Assembly (NCBI GenBank): GCA_000432135.1
Contig: HF990566.1
Location: forward strand, 56,670 to 90,895
Reading direction: 5' to 3'
DNA length: 34,226 bases
Origin: Firmicutes bacterium CAG:124
GTDB taxonomy: Bacteria > Bacillota > Clostridia > Oscillospirales > Oscillospiraceae
Shown here: piece by piece, positions 10,278 through 17,797 of the stretch
How positions within the stretch are numbered: position 1 is the first letter of the stretch
How the letters are laid out: each line of letters opens with the position of its first letter
Made by a program: the position numbers and the translations under genes
Notes under the pieces: model-generated
Told to the model about the DNA's origin: nothing
The model's database searches: none
Seen by the model: the letters and a program-made list of their open reading frames with translations, nothing else

Positions 10278-10306
10278 TTGGTTTTTGACGTGAAATGCGC
10301 TATGAT
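10278..10306 (+). promoter_or_regulatory. Possible promoter of the yifB-thiI-pncC group
   Basis: TATGAT at 10301-10306 (5/6 match) has only a weak -35, TTGGTT, 17 bases upstream at 10278-10283. It lies 31 bases before the yifB start in the divergent intergenic region with nifJ. A better -35 (TTGACG, 10285-10290) is too close to be used with this -10. Confidence 0.4.
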
Positions 10307-10336
10307 AGATGCGAAGAAAAAAGCGGAGGGATGCAG

Positions 10337-11863
10337 ATGCTCAGTAAGGTGCTCTCGCTCGGCCTGTCCGGCGTCAACGGATACGAGGTGCAGACGGAAT
10401 GCTACATCGGTACGGGGCTTCCGGCGTTCGATCTGGTCGGTCTGCCGGACGCGTCCGTCAAGGAGGCGCGCGAACGCGTGCGCGCCGCGATCAAAAACTG
10501 CGGCTTCCGGTTCCCGGTCAGCCGCATCATCGTGAACCTCGCTCCGGCGGGTACGAAGAAATCCGGCACGCTCTACGATCTGCCGATCCTCCTGTCTATT
10601 CTGGCTGCCTCCGAGCAGGTAAAGCTTCCGAAGAAACGCTGCGCGTTCCTCGGTGAGCTGAGTCTGGAGGGGGCGCTGCGCGCCGTTCCCGGCGTCCTGC
10701 CGATGGCGCTGGCCGCGAAGCGGCTCGGCTATGAGGAGCTGTACGTCCCGGAGGATAACGCGCGCGAGGCCACGCTGGCTGGCGGTCTGGCCGTCTACGG
10801 CGTAAAGGACATCCGGCAGCTGACCGCGCACCTGACCGGCCAGACGCCGATCGATCCCGCGCCCATCTGGCAGCCGGAGCACAAAACACAGCAGCTTTTG
10901 GACTTCAAGGATGTAAAAGGGCAGGAAAATGCAAAGCGCGCCCTTGAAATTGCGGCGGCAGGCGGGCATAATATCCTTCTGGTAGGCCCTCCCGGCTCCG
11001 GCAAGAGTATGCTCTCAAAGCGCCTGCCGTCCATCCTGCCCGATATGACGCGGCAGGAGCAGCTGGACGTCACGCAGATCTATTCCGTCATGGGTCTTCT
11101 GCGCCCGGATCATCCGCTCATCGAATCGCGTCCGTTCCGCAGCCCGCACCATACCGTCTCCGCAGCTGCACTGGCCGGAGGCGGGGCGAATGTCCGGCCC
11201 GGCGAGATTTCCCTTGCGCACAAGGGCGTGCTGTTCCTCGACGAGCTGCCGGAGTTCCGCCGGGACGCCATCGAATCCATGCGCCAGCCGCTTGAGGACG
11301 GACAGGTCACCATTTCCCGGGTGCAGGGCTCGCAGACCTTCCCGTGCGAGTTCATGCTGGTCTGTGCCATGAATCCCTGCCCCTGCGGCTGGTACGGCGA
11401 CCCCAGCGGCCGGTGCACCTGCTCACAGGCAGCGGTCGACCGGTATTTAAGCCGCATTTCTGGCCCGATGCTCGACCGTGTGGACATGATCGTCGAGGTC
11501 AGCTCCGTCAAGTTTGACGAGCTGCGCTCCCGGTCAGAGGCGGAGCCGTCGTCCGCCATCAAGGCCAGAGTCGACGCGGCAAGAAGCATCCAGAACACAC
11601 GCTACAGCGGCACGTCGACTCGCTGCAACGCCTATATGCAGCCCGCGCAGCTGCGCACGTTCTGCCAGCTGGACGAGGACTGCACCGCCCTTATGAAGCA
11701 GGCGTTCGACGCGCTCGGCATGACGGCCCGCAGCTATGACCGCGTGCTGAAGGTCGCAAGAACCATCGCCGATCTTGCCGGCAGCGACCAGATCCGCCCC
11801 GAACACATCGCCGAGGCTGTCCAGTACCGCTCCTTCCAGCTCGGCGGAGAAAACGCAAGATAA
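10337..11863 (+). CDS. YifB/ComM-family AAA+ ATPase (Mg-chelatase-like)
   Basis: A protein of 508 residues with the three-part architecture of the YifB/ComM family: an N-terminal ChlI/Lon-protease-like fold (GLPAFDLVGLPDASVKEARE near 27-46), an AAA+ Mg-chelatase domain with Walker A GPPGSGKS (about 217-224) and Walker B VLFLDELPEF (about 298), and a C-terminal Mg-chelatase helical domain with a cysteine-rich patch (CPCGWYGD...CTCS). ComM from Vibrio is a hexameric helicase that promotes branch migration during natural transformation; the role in Clostridia is less clear. Of two close ATGs, the one at 10337 has GGAGG (10325-10329) at 7-base spacing; the one at 10331 is too close. Unrelated to chlorophyll synthesis despite common annotation. 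Confidence 0.93.
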   Translation: MLSKVLSLGLSGVNGYEVQTECYIGTGLPAFDLVGLPDASVKEARERVRAAIKNCGFRFPVSRIIVNLAPAGTKKSGTLYDLPILLSILAASEQVKLPKKRCAFLGELSLEGALRAVPGVLPMALAAKRLGYEELYVPEDNAREATLAGGLAVYGVKDIRQLTAHLTGQTPIDPAPIWQPEHKTQQLLDFKDVKGQENAKRALEIAAAGGHNILLVGPPGSGKSMLSKRLPSILPDMTRQEQLDVTQIYSVMGLLRPDHPLIESRPFRSPHHTVSAAALAGGGANVRPGEISLAHKGVLFLDELPEFRRDAIESMRQPLEDGQVTISRVQGSQTFPCEFMLVCAMNPCPCGWYGDPSGRCTCSQAAVDRYLSRISGPMLDRVDMIVEVSSVKFDELRSRSEAEPSSAIKARVDAARSIQNTRYSGTSTRCNAYMQPAQLRTFCQLDEDCTALMKQAFDALGMTARSYDRVLKVARTIADLAGSDQIRPEHIAEAVQYRSFQLGGENAR

Positions 11864-11906
11864 TTTTATAAAACCAAATTCACTTTTATAGAATAGGACA
11901 CATATC

Positions 11907-13133
11907 ATGAAAGAACTTTTTTTACTGAAATTGGGCGAGATCGTCCTGAAGGGACAGAACCGCCGTGTCTTTGAGGATAAGCTCAAGACCGTCACCCGCC
12001 GCCGCATGGCGAAATTCGGCGAATTCAAGGTCAATATCGTCCAGTCGACGCTCTATGTCGAGCCGCTGACCGAGGACTGCGATCTGGACGGCGCGTGGGA
12101 GGCCTGCGGCACGATCTTCGGCGTGGCCCAGATGTGCCGCTGCCGTGCCTGCGAAAAAAATCTCGACGCCATGTTTAACGCCGTCTGCGAGTATCTGGGC
12201 GATGAGCTGTCCGCAGCCAAAAGCTTCAAGGTCGAATCCAAGCGCTCGGATAAGCGCTTCCCGCTGAACTCCATCCAGATCTCGCAGGAGATCGGCGGAC
12301 GGCTGGCAGAGGAATTCCCGAACGTTCTGGTCGACGTCCACAACCCCGACTATACCGTCAATATTGAGGTCCGCGAGACGGCGGCCTACGTCCACGGCCC
12401 GTCCGTCCCCGGCGCAGGCGGCCTGGCGACGGGCGCTGGCGGGCGGGCGGGCGGCCTGCCGACGGGCACTGGCGGACGCGCGGCAGTCCTGCTCTCCGGC
12501 GGCATCGATTCCCCGGTCGCGGGTTACATGATCGCCAAGCGCGGCGTGGAGATCGAATGCATCCACTTCTTCTCGTACCCGTACACCTCGGAGCTTGCCA
12601 AGGAAAAGGTTCTGGAGCTGGCACGCATCATGACGAAGTTCTGCGGCCGTATGACCGTCGATATTGTCGGCTTCACCGAAATTCAGGAGGCCATCCGCGA
12701 CCACTGCCGTGAGGAATACTTCACGATCATCATGCGCCGCTTTATGATGCGCATTGCAGAGGCCATCGGCCGCGACCACGGCGCGAAGTGCCTTGTCACC
12801 GGCGAAAATCTCGGTCAGGTCGCGTCCCAGACCATGGACGCCATGGCCGTGACCGGCGCGGTCGTCCATATGCCAATCTTCCATCCGCTCATCGGCATGG
12901 ATAAGGAGGAGATCGTTGCCGTCGCCCGCCGTATCGGGACGCTGGATACCTCCATTCTCCCGTATGAGGACTGCTGCACCGTCTTTACGCCCAAGCATCC
13001 GAAGACAAAGCCGGTTCTCGCGCAGGTCGAGGCCGAGGAGCAGAAGCTGGACGTGGAGGGCCTGATCGCCCGCGCGATTGCCAACACGGAAAAGACCCAG
13101 ATCCGGTATTATGAAGATGAACACAGGGGCTGA
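11907..13133 (+). CDS. thiI: ThiI, tRNA 4-thiouridine synthase / sulfurtransferase
   Basis: Cytoplasmic enzyme that adenylates U8 of tRNA for sulfur insertion and may also supply sulfur for thiazole synthesis. The 408 residues contain an N-terminal ferredoxin-like plus THUMP region (to about 165) and an adenylating PP-loop domain with SGGIDSPVAGY (197-207). The C-terminal rhodanese domain of the E. coli enzyme is absent, as is usual in Firmicutes. Just before the PP-loop the conserved linker GGLPTGTGGRA is present twice in tandem (171-181 and 182-192), encoded by a 33-base direct repeat. The ribosome site is weak (AGGA about 9 bases upstream). It lies 43 bases after yifB, and its end overlaps the next gene. 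Confidence 0.94.
   Translation: MKELFLLKLGEIVLKGQNRRVFEDKLKTVTRRRMAKFGEFKVNIVQSTLYVEPLTEDCDLDGAWEACGTIFGVAQMCRCRACEKNLDAMFNAVCEYLGDELSAAKSFKVESKRSDKRFPLNSIQISQEIGGRLAEEFPNVLVDVHNPDYTVNIEVRETAAYVHGPSVPGAGGLATGAGGRAGGLPTGTGGRAAVLLSGGIDSPVAGYMIAKRGVEIECIHFFSYPYTSELAKEKVLELARIMTKFCGRMTVDIVGFTEIQEAIRDHCREEYFTIIMRRFMMRIAEAIGRDHGAKCLVTGENLGQVASQTMDAMAVTGAVVHMPIFHPLIGMDKEEIVAVARRIGTLDTSILPYEDCCTVFTPKHPKTKPVLAQVEAEEQKLDVEGLIARAIANTEKTQIRYYEDEHRG
12417..12482 (+). repeat. 33-base tandem duplication inside thiI
   Basis: Units 12417-12449 and 12450-12482 differ at only four bases and encode GGLATGAGGRA and GGLPTGTGGRA. The second copy matches the usual family linker better. The repeat keeps the frame, so it adds 11 residues directly before the PP-loop. 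Confidence 0.9.
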
Positions 13134-13584
13134 GGCCGTCGTCAAGCGCCTGAAGGAGCAGGAGCTGACGCTTGCTACGGCAGAATCCTGCACCGGCGGC
13201 CTGATCGGCAAGCTGCTGACTGATGTGCCGGGCGCGTCTGCCGTATATAAGGGCGGCGTGATAAGTTATGTAAATGAAATCAAGCACCGTCTGCTCGGCG
13301 TGGAGCAGGAGACGCTTGACGTCTGCACTGCCGTTTCCCGCGAAACAGCGCATGAAATGGCACGCGGCGCACGCGAACGCCTTATGACGGACTGCGCCGT
13401 GTCTGTAACGGGTCTTGCAGGGCCGGATGGGGACGGCACGGGCCGCCCGGTCGGCCTCGTCTACATCGCCGTCGACACGGCAGGCTTCTCCTTCTGTAAG
13501 GAGCTGCACCTGTCCGGCGACCGCGCCCAGATCCGCGAACAGGCCGCCGACGCGGTCTTCCAGCTGATTCTGGATACGATTTGA
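13111..13584 (+). CDS. pncC: CinA C-terminal-domain protein (nicotinamide-nucleotide amidase, PncC-type)
   Basis: Stand-alone CinA C-terminal domain of about 157 residues, matching E. coli PncC/YgaD in size. It deamidates nicotinamide mononucleotide to nicotinate mononucleotide in NAD salvage. Recognisable signatures are ATAESCTGGLIGKLLTDVPGAS near the start, GGVISYVNEIK, AVSRETAHEMARGAR and SVTGLAGPDGDGTGRPVGLVYIA. The start is ATG 13111, or ATG 13117 two codons later; both lie inside the end of thiI (overlap about 20 bases) and neither has a strong ribosome site, so translation is probably coupled to thiI. The N-terminal MoCF-like domain found in full CinA is missing. A terminator follows 3 bases after the stop. 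Confidence 0.9.
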   Translation: MKMNTGAEAVVKRLKEQELTLATAESCTGGLIGKLLTDVPGASAVYKGGVISYVNEIKHRLLGVEQETLDVCTAVSRETAHEMARGARERLMTDCAVSVTGLAGPDGDGTGRPVGLVYIAVDTAGFSFCKELHLSGDRAQIREQAADAVFQLILDTI

Positions 13585-13587
13585 GAA

Positions 13588-13628
13588 GAACAGCCGCGCG
13601 GGAGTGTTCCCACGCGGCTGTTCTTTTA
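13588..13628. terminator. Bidirectional terminator between pncC and the PHP gene
   Basis: A stem of 11 bp plus a few more (13588-13598 with 13613-13623) is followed on the plus strand by TTTTATT. It lies between two convergent genes; on the minus strand it starts about 9 bases after the PHP stop codon and could serve both. Confidence 0.85.
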
Positions 13629-13636
13629 TTGACTGG

Positions 13637-14410
13637 TCAGCGCCGGACAGGCCGGAGCGTGATCGAATCCGTTACGGTGAGCCCGCACTCCGCCACAAAT
13701 GCCTGATAAGGCGCAAATGTTTCGGGCTGGAAGAAGCAATCCGGGTCGTGCGCGTCGATCCCGGCGACGATCGTGCTGCCGCAGTCCTTTGCGATCTGGA
13801 AAAAGCGTGCGGAGGGGTACGCCCGGTTCGCGCGCAGCCCCAACAGGTTCAGCTCCAGCGGAATATTCCGTTCCTTCGCAGCCAGACACAGCCGTTCCAT
13901 TTCCCGCCGGTAGATCGATTCGGAGCCGGTAAACTGAATCAGATCCGGGTGCGCCAGATAGGTATACAGCCCGGTATCCAGTCCTGCAATGCATTGGTTT
14001 ACATAAACTTTCAAAATCTCAGGATCATCCGTTGGCTCATAGACATAAACGCCGTCGATCTCGTTGTGAATATAGTGTTGGCCGAGCAGCAGATAGTCGA
14101 CGGGATACTGTGTGATGCGCGCAAGCAGATTGTCAAAAAACCTGGGATAATACTCCGCCTCGTAGCCAATCAGAATCTCGATGCGGTCGGCGTATTCTGC
14201 CTTGAGCGTCAGAAGCGTCTGGATATAGTCGTTTAAATCCTCAGGGAACATATGAAAATAGGAAACATGGCCATCCGGGAACCGATATGGCGCATGCTCG
14301 GAAAAGCCGAGCGTTTGGAAGCCGTTTTTGATGGCGGATTCGATATATTCGCGCTCCGTACCGACCGTGTGATGGTTGCGGAACGTGTGCGTGTGATAAT
14401 TGTGAAGCAT
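13637..14410 (-). CDS. PHP-domain phosphatase, histidinol-phosphatase (HisJ/HisK) family
   Basis: A 257-residue metal-dependent phosphoesterase of the PHP family. Metal-binding motifs are HTH at the N-terminus (LHNYHTHTF, residues 2-10), the SEHAPY motif near 37-42, HPD (about 176) and GIDAHD near the C-terminus. The overall pattern fits histidinol-phosphatase, which makes histidinol in histidine synthesis, but no other his gene is nearby, so the substrate is uncertain. The ATG at 14410 has GAGG at 6-base spacing; the longer in-frame version reaches into the promoter region of feoA. It is a single-gene transcript with its own promoter and a shared terminator. Confidence 0.85.
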   Translation of the reverse strand: MLHNYHTHTFRNHHTVGTEREYIESAIKNGFQTLGFSEHAPYRFPDGHVSYFHMFPEDLNDYIQTLLTLKAEYADRIEILIGYEAEYYPRFFDNLLARITQYPVDYLLLGQHYIHNEIDGVYVYEPTDDPEILKVYVNQCIAGLDTGLYTYLAHPDLIQFTGSESIYRREMERLCLAAKERNIPLELNLLGLRANRAYPSARFFQIAKDCGSTIVAGIDAHDPDCFFQPETFAPYQAFVAECGLTVTDSITLRPVRR

Positions 14411-14437
14411 GGCGCACCTCAAGTGTGATTTCCTGTC

Positions 14438-14466
14438 AGTATACCACGCGGCGCAGCCAAACACAA
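14438..14466 (-). promoter_or_regulatory. Promoter of the PHP phosphatase gene
   Basis: Minus-strand TATACT (14438-14443) with a weak -35, TTGTGT (14461-14466), 17 bases upstream. The -35 boxes of this and the feoA promoter are only 5 bases apart, so the two promoters stand back to back. Confidence 0.5.
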
Positions 14467-14471
14467 TGGGG

Positions 14472-14501
14472 TTGTCACAAAACCGTGCTTTTCTGTATAT
14501 T
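14472..14501 (+). promoter_or_regulatory. Promoter of feoAB
   Basis: TTGTCA (14472-14477) and TATATT (14496-14501) with an 18-base spacer; both are 5/6 matches. No clear Fur or DtxR-type palindrome was recognised over it. Confidence 0.6.
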
Positions 14502-14541
14502 CTGGATTAGAAACCAGAGGAACAGAAAGGGGAGTGCGCCC

Positions 14542-14784
14542 ATGGAAAAGCGGCGGATGGGACTGGATGCGCTGCGGCCGGGGGAATATGGTGTCCTACG
14601 CGAGATTTTGATGCCGGGCGAGGCCAAGGCGCGTATGGAGGAGCTGGGACTTCTGCCTGAAACGGAGCTCAGCTGTCTGTATCGTGCGCCGCACGCATCG
14701 CCTGCGGCATATGCGGTTGGCGGAGCAGTGTTTGCACTGCGGAAAAAGGACGCGGCGCAGATCGTTGTGGAGGCGGTCAGATGA
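14542..14784 (+). CDS. feoA: FeoA, ferrous iron transport accessory protein
   Basis: Small 80-residue SH3-like cytoplasmic protein that supports FeoB. The FeoA pattern is visible: LRPGEYGVLREI, then RMEELGLLPETEL, and a final strand set GGAVFALRKKDAAQIVVEAV. The ATG follows AAAGGGGAG (14527-14535) by about 6-8 bases; upstream in-frame codons have no ribosome site. Its stop TGA overlaps the feoB ATG (ATGA), so the two are translationally coupled. Confidence 0.88.
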   Translation: MEKRRMGLDALRPGEYGVLREILMPGEAKARMEELGLLPETELSCLYRAPHASPAAYAVGGAVFALRKKDAAQIVVEAVR

Positions 14785-16595
14785 GCCGGAACGAACCCGC
14801 GCTCCGCGCCATTGCGCTGGCCGGGAACCCGAATGTCGGCAAAAGCAGCATTTTCAACGCGCTGACCGGGCTGCATCAGCATACGGGAAACTGGCCGGGG
14901 AAGACAGTCGCGGTAGCGCACGGCACATATTCCTATGCCGCGCAGGCATATGCCGTGACGGATCTTCCGGGCGCATACTCGCTGAAAACCGGGTCGGAGG
15001 AGGAACGCATTGCAGCAGAGTATCTGCATGCGCATACGGATGCCTGCGTGATCGCCGTCTGTGATGCGACGTGCCTTGCTCGGAGCCTATCGCTTGCACT
15101 GCAGCTGATGCCGCGGTGTGAAAAGCTGATCGTCTGCGTCAATCTGATGGATGAAGCGCAGGCAAGAGGAATCCGGATCGATCTTCATGCGCTGCAAATC
15201 CTGCTGGGGGTTCCGGTCGTCGGTACATGTGCAAGCGACGCGAAGGATATCCGTCGGCTGCGGCAGACGATCCGCGATGTGATGGATGGCTACATCACGC
15301 TCACGCCGCACCTGCCGGAGCACTCTGCGCCTGCGGACTGCGTTCGCCATGCCCGGCAGCTTGCGGGGAAGGTCGTGCAATCAGGAGACAGCGGCAGGAC
15401 ACAGCGCAGTATTCGGATAGACCGGCTCCTGACGGGGAAATATACCGGTGCAGCCGTATTTATGATTCTGCTGGCCGTGCTGTTCTGGCTGACGCTGGAG
15501 GGCAGCAACGTGTTCTCCGTCTGGCTGCAAAGCGGTTTTGACTGGCTGCAGCGGGTTCTGCTCCAAGCCTGTTCGGGCTGGCCGCACTGGCTTGCGGATG
15601 CGCTGATCAGCGGTGTCTATGCAACGGCGGCGCGCGTCACCGCTGTGATGCTGCCGCCTGCGGCGATCTTCTTTTTTCTGTTTTCTGTCCTGGAGGACGC
15701 CGGATATCTGCCGCGTGCAGCCTTCCTGACTGACCACATTTTCGCCCGCTGCGGCACCTCAGGCCGCCAGGCACTGACGATGTGTATGGGTCTCGGATGC
15801 AATGCAGTTGGGGTAACGGGGTGCAGGATCATGCCGACGCGGGCGGAGAAGCTGACGGCGGTCTGCACGAACGCGATGATGCCGTGCAACGGACGGTTCC
15901 CGATGCTCCTGGCGATGGGAGCGGTTCTGCTGGGGCGCGAAAACAGTCTTCTGCTGGCGCTGGTATTGACGGCGGCGGTCTGTATGGGCGCGGGCGGAAC
16001 GTTTCTGGTGTCTTCTCTGCTCAGCAAGAGATTGAACAGGGAAACCGGTATGCCATTTGTATTGGAGATGTCCGCATATCGACGGCCGCAGCTGAAAAAA
16101 ATTCTGAACGACGCAGTTTTTGGGAAGACACTGCATGTGCTTTCCCGTGCCGTGATGGTTGCGGCACCGACGGGGCTGCTTTTATGGGCGCTTGGCGCGT
16201 GGCAGGTGAACGGGAAAAGCTTATTGCTGTGGATTTCCGGCGCACTGGATGGAGTGGGGCGGCTGTTGGGAATGAGCGGAGTGATTTTGACAGGCTTTTT
16301 ATTTGCGCTGCCAGCCAACGAACTGGCGATTCCGGTCATTTTGATGCTGCTGACGCAGCAGAGTGTGCTTGGGGATGCACAGGGGGCTGAGGCTGCGGCA
16401 CTTCTGGCTGCCAGTGGAATCACAGCGAAAACAGCGCTGTGTTGTCTGATTTTCTGTGTATTTCACTGGCCATGCAGCACAACGCTTCTTTCCATCAAGC
16501 GCGAAACGGGCAGTTTCCGGTGGACGCTTCTGGCAGCGGCAATCCCGACAATGATCGGCATGCTGCTCTGTATGCTGGTTAACATAATTTTATAA
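14781..16595 (+). CDS. feoB: FeoB, ferrous iron permease with N-terminal GTPase domain
   Basis: Inner-membrane Fe(II) importer of 604 residues. The N-terminal G domain has G1 GNPNVGKS (15-22), G3 DLPG (61-64) and G4 NLMD (121-124), with HTGNWPGKTV marking switch I. After a short helical spacer, the membrane domain starts near residue 225 and contains two gate-like regions, including GCNAVGVTGCRIM and NAMMPCNGRFP with a conserved Cys. At 604 residues it is on the short side for FeoB (usually about 650-770). Third-position base use looks less G/C-biased than the neighbouring housekeeping genes. It overlaps feoA by 4 bases and ends at a strong terminator. Confidence 0.95.
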   Translation: MSRNEPALRAIALAGNPNVGKSSIFNALTGLHQHTGNWPGKTVAVAHGTYSYAAQAYAVTDLPGAYSLKTGSEEERIAAEYLHAHTDACVIAVCDATCLARSLSLALQLMPRCEKLIVCVNLMDEAQARGIRIDLHALQILLGVPVVGTCASDAKDIRRLRQTIRDVMDGYITLTPHLPEHSAPADCVRHARQLAGKVVQSGDSGRTQRSIRIDRLLTGKYTGAAVFMILLAVLFWLTLEGSNVFSVWLQSGFDWLQRVLLQACSGWPHWLADALISGVYATAARVTAVMLPPAAIFFFLFSVLEDAGYLPRAAFLTDHIFARCGTSGRQALTMCMGLGCNAVGVTGCRIMPTRAEKLTAVCTNAMMPCNGRFPMLLAMGAVLLGRENSLLLALVLTAAVCMGAGGTFLVSSLLSKRLNRETGMPFVLEMSAYRRPQLKKILNDAVFGKTLHVLSRAVMVAAPTGLLLWALGAWQVNGKSLLLWISGALDGVGRLLGMSGVILTGFLFALPANELAIPVILMLLTQQSVLGDAQGAEAAALLAASGITAKTALCCLIFCVFHWPCSTTLLSIKRETGSFRWTLLAAAIPTMIGMLLCMLVNIIL

Positions 16596-16601
16596 TGCTG
16601 C

Positions 16602-16637
16602 AAAAAACCGGGCTGCAGATGCAGCCCGGGATTTTTT
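16602..16637. terminator. Bidirectional terminator between feoB and rplL
   Basis: A 9-bp stem (16608-16616 with 16621-16629) and AGAT loop is flanked by A6 on the left and T6 on the right, so it works in both directions. It ends feoAB from the left and rplJ-rplL from the right. Confidence 0.9.
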
Positions 16638-16651
16638 GGTGACAAGTAAAC

Positions 16652-17026
16652 TTACTTGACCTCGACCTCTGCGCCAGCTTCCTTGAGCTCGGCAGCGATC
16701 TTCTCGGCCTCGTCCTTGGAGACGCCTTCCTTGAGGTTCTTCGGAGCGCCGTCGACGAGTTCCTTAGCTTCCTTCAGGCCCAGGCCGGTCAGAGCACGGA
16801 CGACCTTGATGACAGCGATCTTGTTGGCGCCAGCGGCCTTCAGGACGACATCGAACTCAGTCTTCTCTTCCTCAGCGGCAGCAGCACCGGCAGCGGGAGC
16901 GGCGACAGCAGCGGCAGCGGCGGAAACGCCGAATTCCTCTTCCAGAGCATGAACCAGCTCAGCCAGCTCAAGAACGGTGAGGGTCTTAACTTCTTCGATC
17001 ATAGCAGTAATCTTTTCGGATGCCAT
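16652..17026 (-). CDS. rplL: Ribosomal protein bL12 (L7/L12)
   Basis: Stalk protein of 124 residues that recruits translational GTPases. It has the N-terminal dimerisation helices (LTVLELAELVHALEEEFGVS), an Ala-rich flexible hinge (about 36-50), and the C-terminal domain with KTEFDVVLKAAGANKIAVIK and GLGLKEAKELVDGAP. The ATG is preceded by GGAGG at good spacing. It lies 63 bases after rplJ in the same transcript and ends at the shared terminator. Confidence 0.97.
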   Translation of the reverse strand: MASEKITAMIEEVKTLTVLELAELVHALEEEFGVSAAAAAVAAPAAGAAAAEEEKTEFDVVLKAAGANKIAVIKVVRALTGLGLKEAKELVDGAPKNLKEGVSKDEAEKIAAELKEAGAEVEVK

Positions 17027-17089
17027 TGTAGTTACCTCCAGTAAATTGTTCAGTAAAATGTTTCAGTCGAAATTTTATTGATTGATGGA

Positions 17090-17620
17090 TTAAGCCTCTG
17101 CGGGAGCTTCTTCCGCAGGAGCGCCGCCCTTCTGCTCCAGAATCTGGTTCAGGACAACTGCCAGAGAGGAGATGGGCGCGAGGAACGTGCCGAGAACCTG
17201 TGCAACGAGTGCATTCTTGGAGGGCAGTTCGCCGAAGGACATGAGTTCTTCAACAGACAGAACCTTGCCTTCAACCATGCCGCCCTTGATCTTGACGACG
17301 TTCTTGTTTTTCTTTGCGAATTCGCAGACGACGCGAGCCGGTGCAATGGGATCGTCGGTGGTGGAAGCCATGGACGTGGTGCCGTTGAGAAGCTCATCGA
17401 ACTCGGTGTAGCCGGCCTTATTGGCAGCGAACCGGGTCAGGGTGTTCTTGACGACAGCGTACTCGACTCCCGCAGCACGGAACTGATTGCGAAGCTCGGT
17501 ATCCTGCGCGACGGTGATGCCCTTGTAGTCTACAAAAACAGCAGAAGTAGCGTTCTGAATTTTCTCAGACAGAGCATCAACGACGGTTTTCTTGCTTTCA
17601 AGTACCTTTGCGTTGGGCAT
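17090..17620 (-). CDS. rplJ: Ribosomal protein uL10
   Basis: Base of the ribosomal stalk, 176 residues, which binds 23S rRNA and holds the L12 dimers. The N-terminal domain runs MPNAKVLESKKTVVDALSEKI, then SAVFVDYKGITVAQDTELR; the C-terminal tail is Ala/Glu/Pro-rich (ending APAEEAPAEA). The start at 17620 is chosen because it follows an AGAGGTG ribosome site and the L10 leader; a longer in-frame version would begin inside the leader hairpin. L10 with L12 binds its own leader to repress synthesis. Confidence 0.96.
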   Translation of the reverse strand: MPNAKVLESKKTVVDALSEKIQNATSAVFVDYKGITVAQDTELRNQFRAAGVEYAVVKNTLTRFAANKAGYTEFDELLNGTTSMASTTDDPIAPARVVCEFAKKNKNVVKIKGGMVEGKVLSVEELMSFGELPSKNALVAQVLGTFLAPISSLAVVLNQILEQKGGAPAEEAPAEA

Positions 17621-17635
17621 GAATGTCACCTCTGA

Positions 17636-17753
17636 AAATAAAATGTCCTCACGCCAAAGACGTGAGGACACAGAAATGTTACCATTTGTGCGGAACCTCG
17701 GCAGGAAGGGCGAACCCTGTTACGATAAACTATCTCCTGCTGTCTTTGGCAGC
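17636..17753 (-). promoter_or_regulatory. L10 leader: autoregulatory ribosomal protein leader with attenuator
   Basis: The untranslated leader of rplJ, beginning close to the predicted start of transcription. It ends in a perfect 10-bp hairpin (17644-17653 with 17661-17670), followed in the minus-strand direction by TTTTATTTT, which is an intrinsic terminator 5' of the rplJ ribosome site. Upstream lie the stems expected for the Firmicutes L10 leader family, including CAGGAGATAG and CTGCCGAGG blocks. Known biology: excess L10-L12 complex binds the leader and favours termination. Confidence 0.82.
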
Positions 17754-17759
17754 TTGTAT

Positions 17760-17787
17760 ATTATAGCAGAATCTGCGCGAATGTCAA
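17760..17787 (-). promoter_or_regulatory. Consensus promoter of rplJ-rplL
   Basis: Perfect TTGACA (17782-17787) and perfect TATAAT (17760-17765) on the minus strand with a 16-base spacer, in the 177-base gap after rplA. It separates rplJ-rplL from the upstream L11-L1 unit. Confidence 0.9.
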
Positions 17788-17797
17788 GAGCTATTTT

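Noticed and set aside
14425..14541. Search for a Fur or DtxR-type iron box over the feoAB promoter
   Set aside because: No convincing palindrome was found by eye; only the core promoter elements were supportable.
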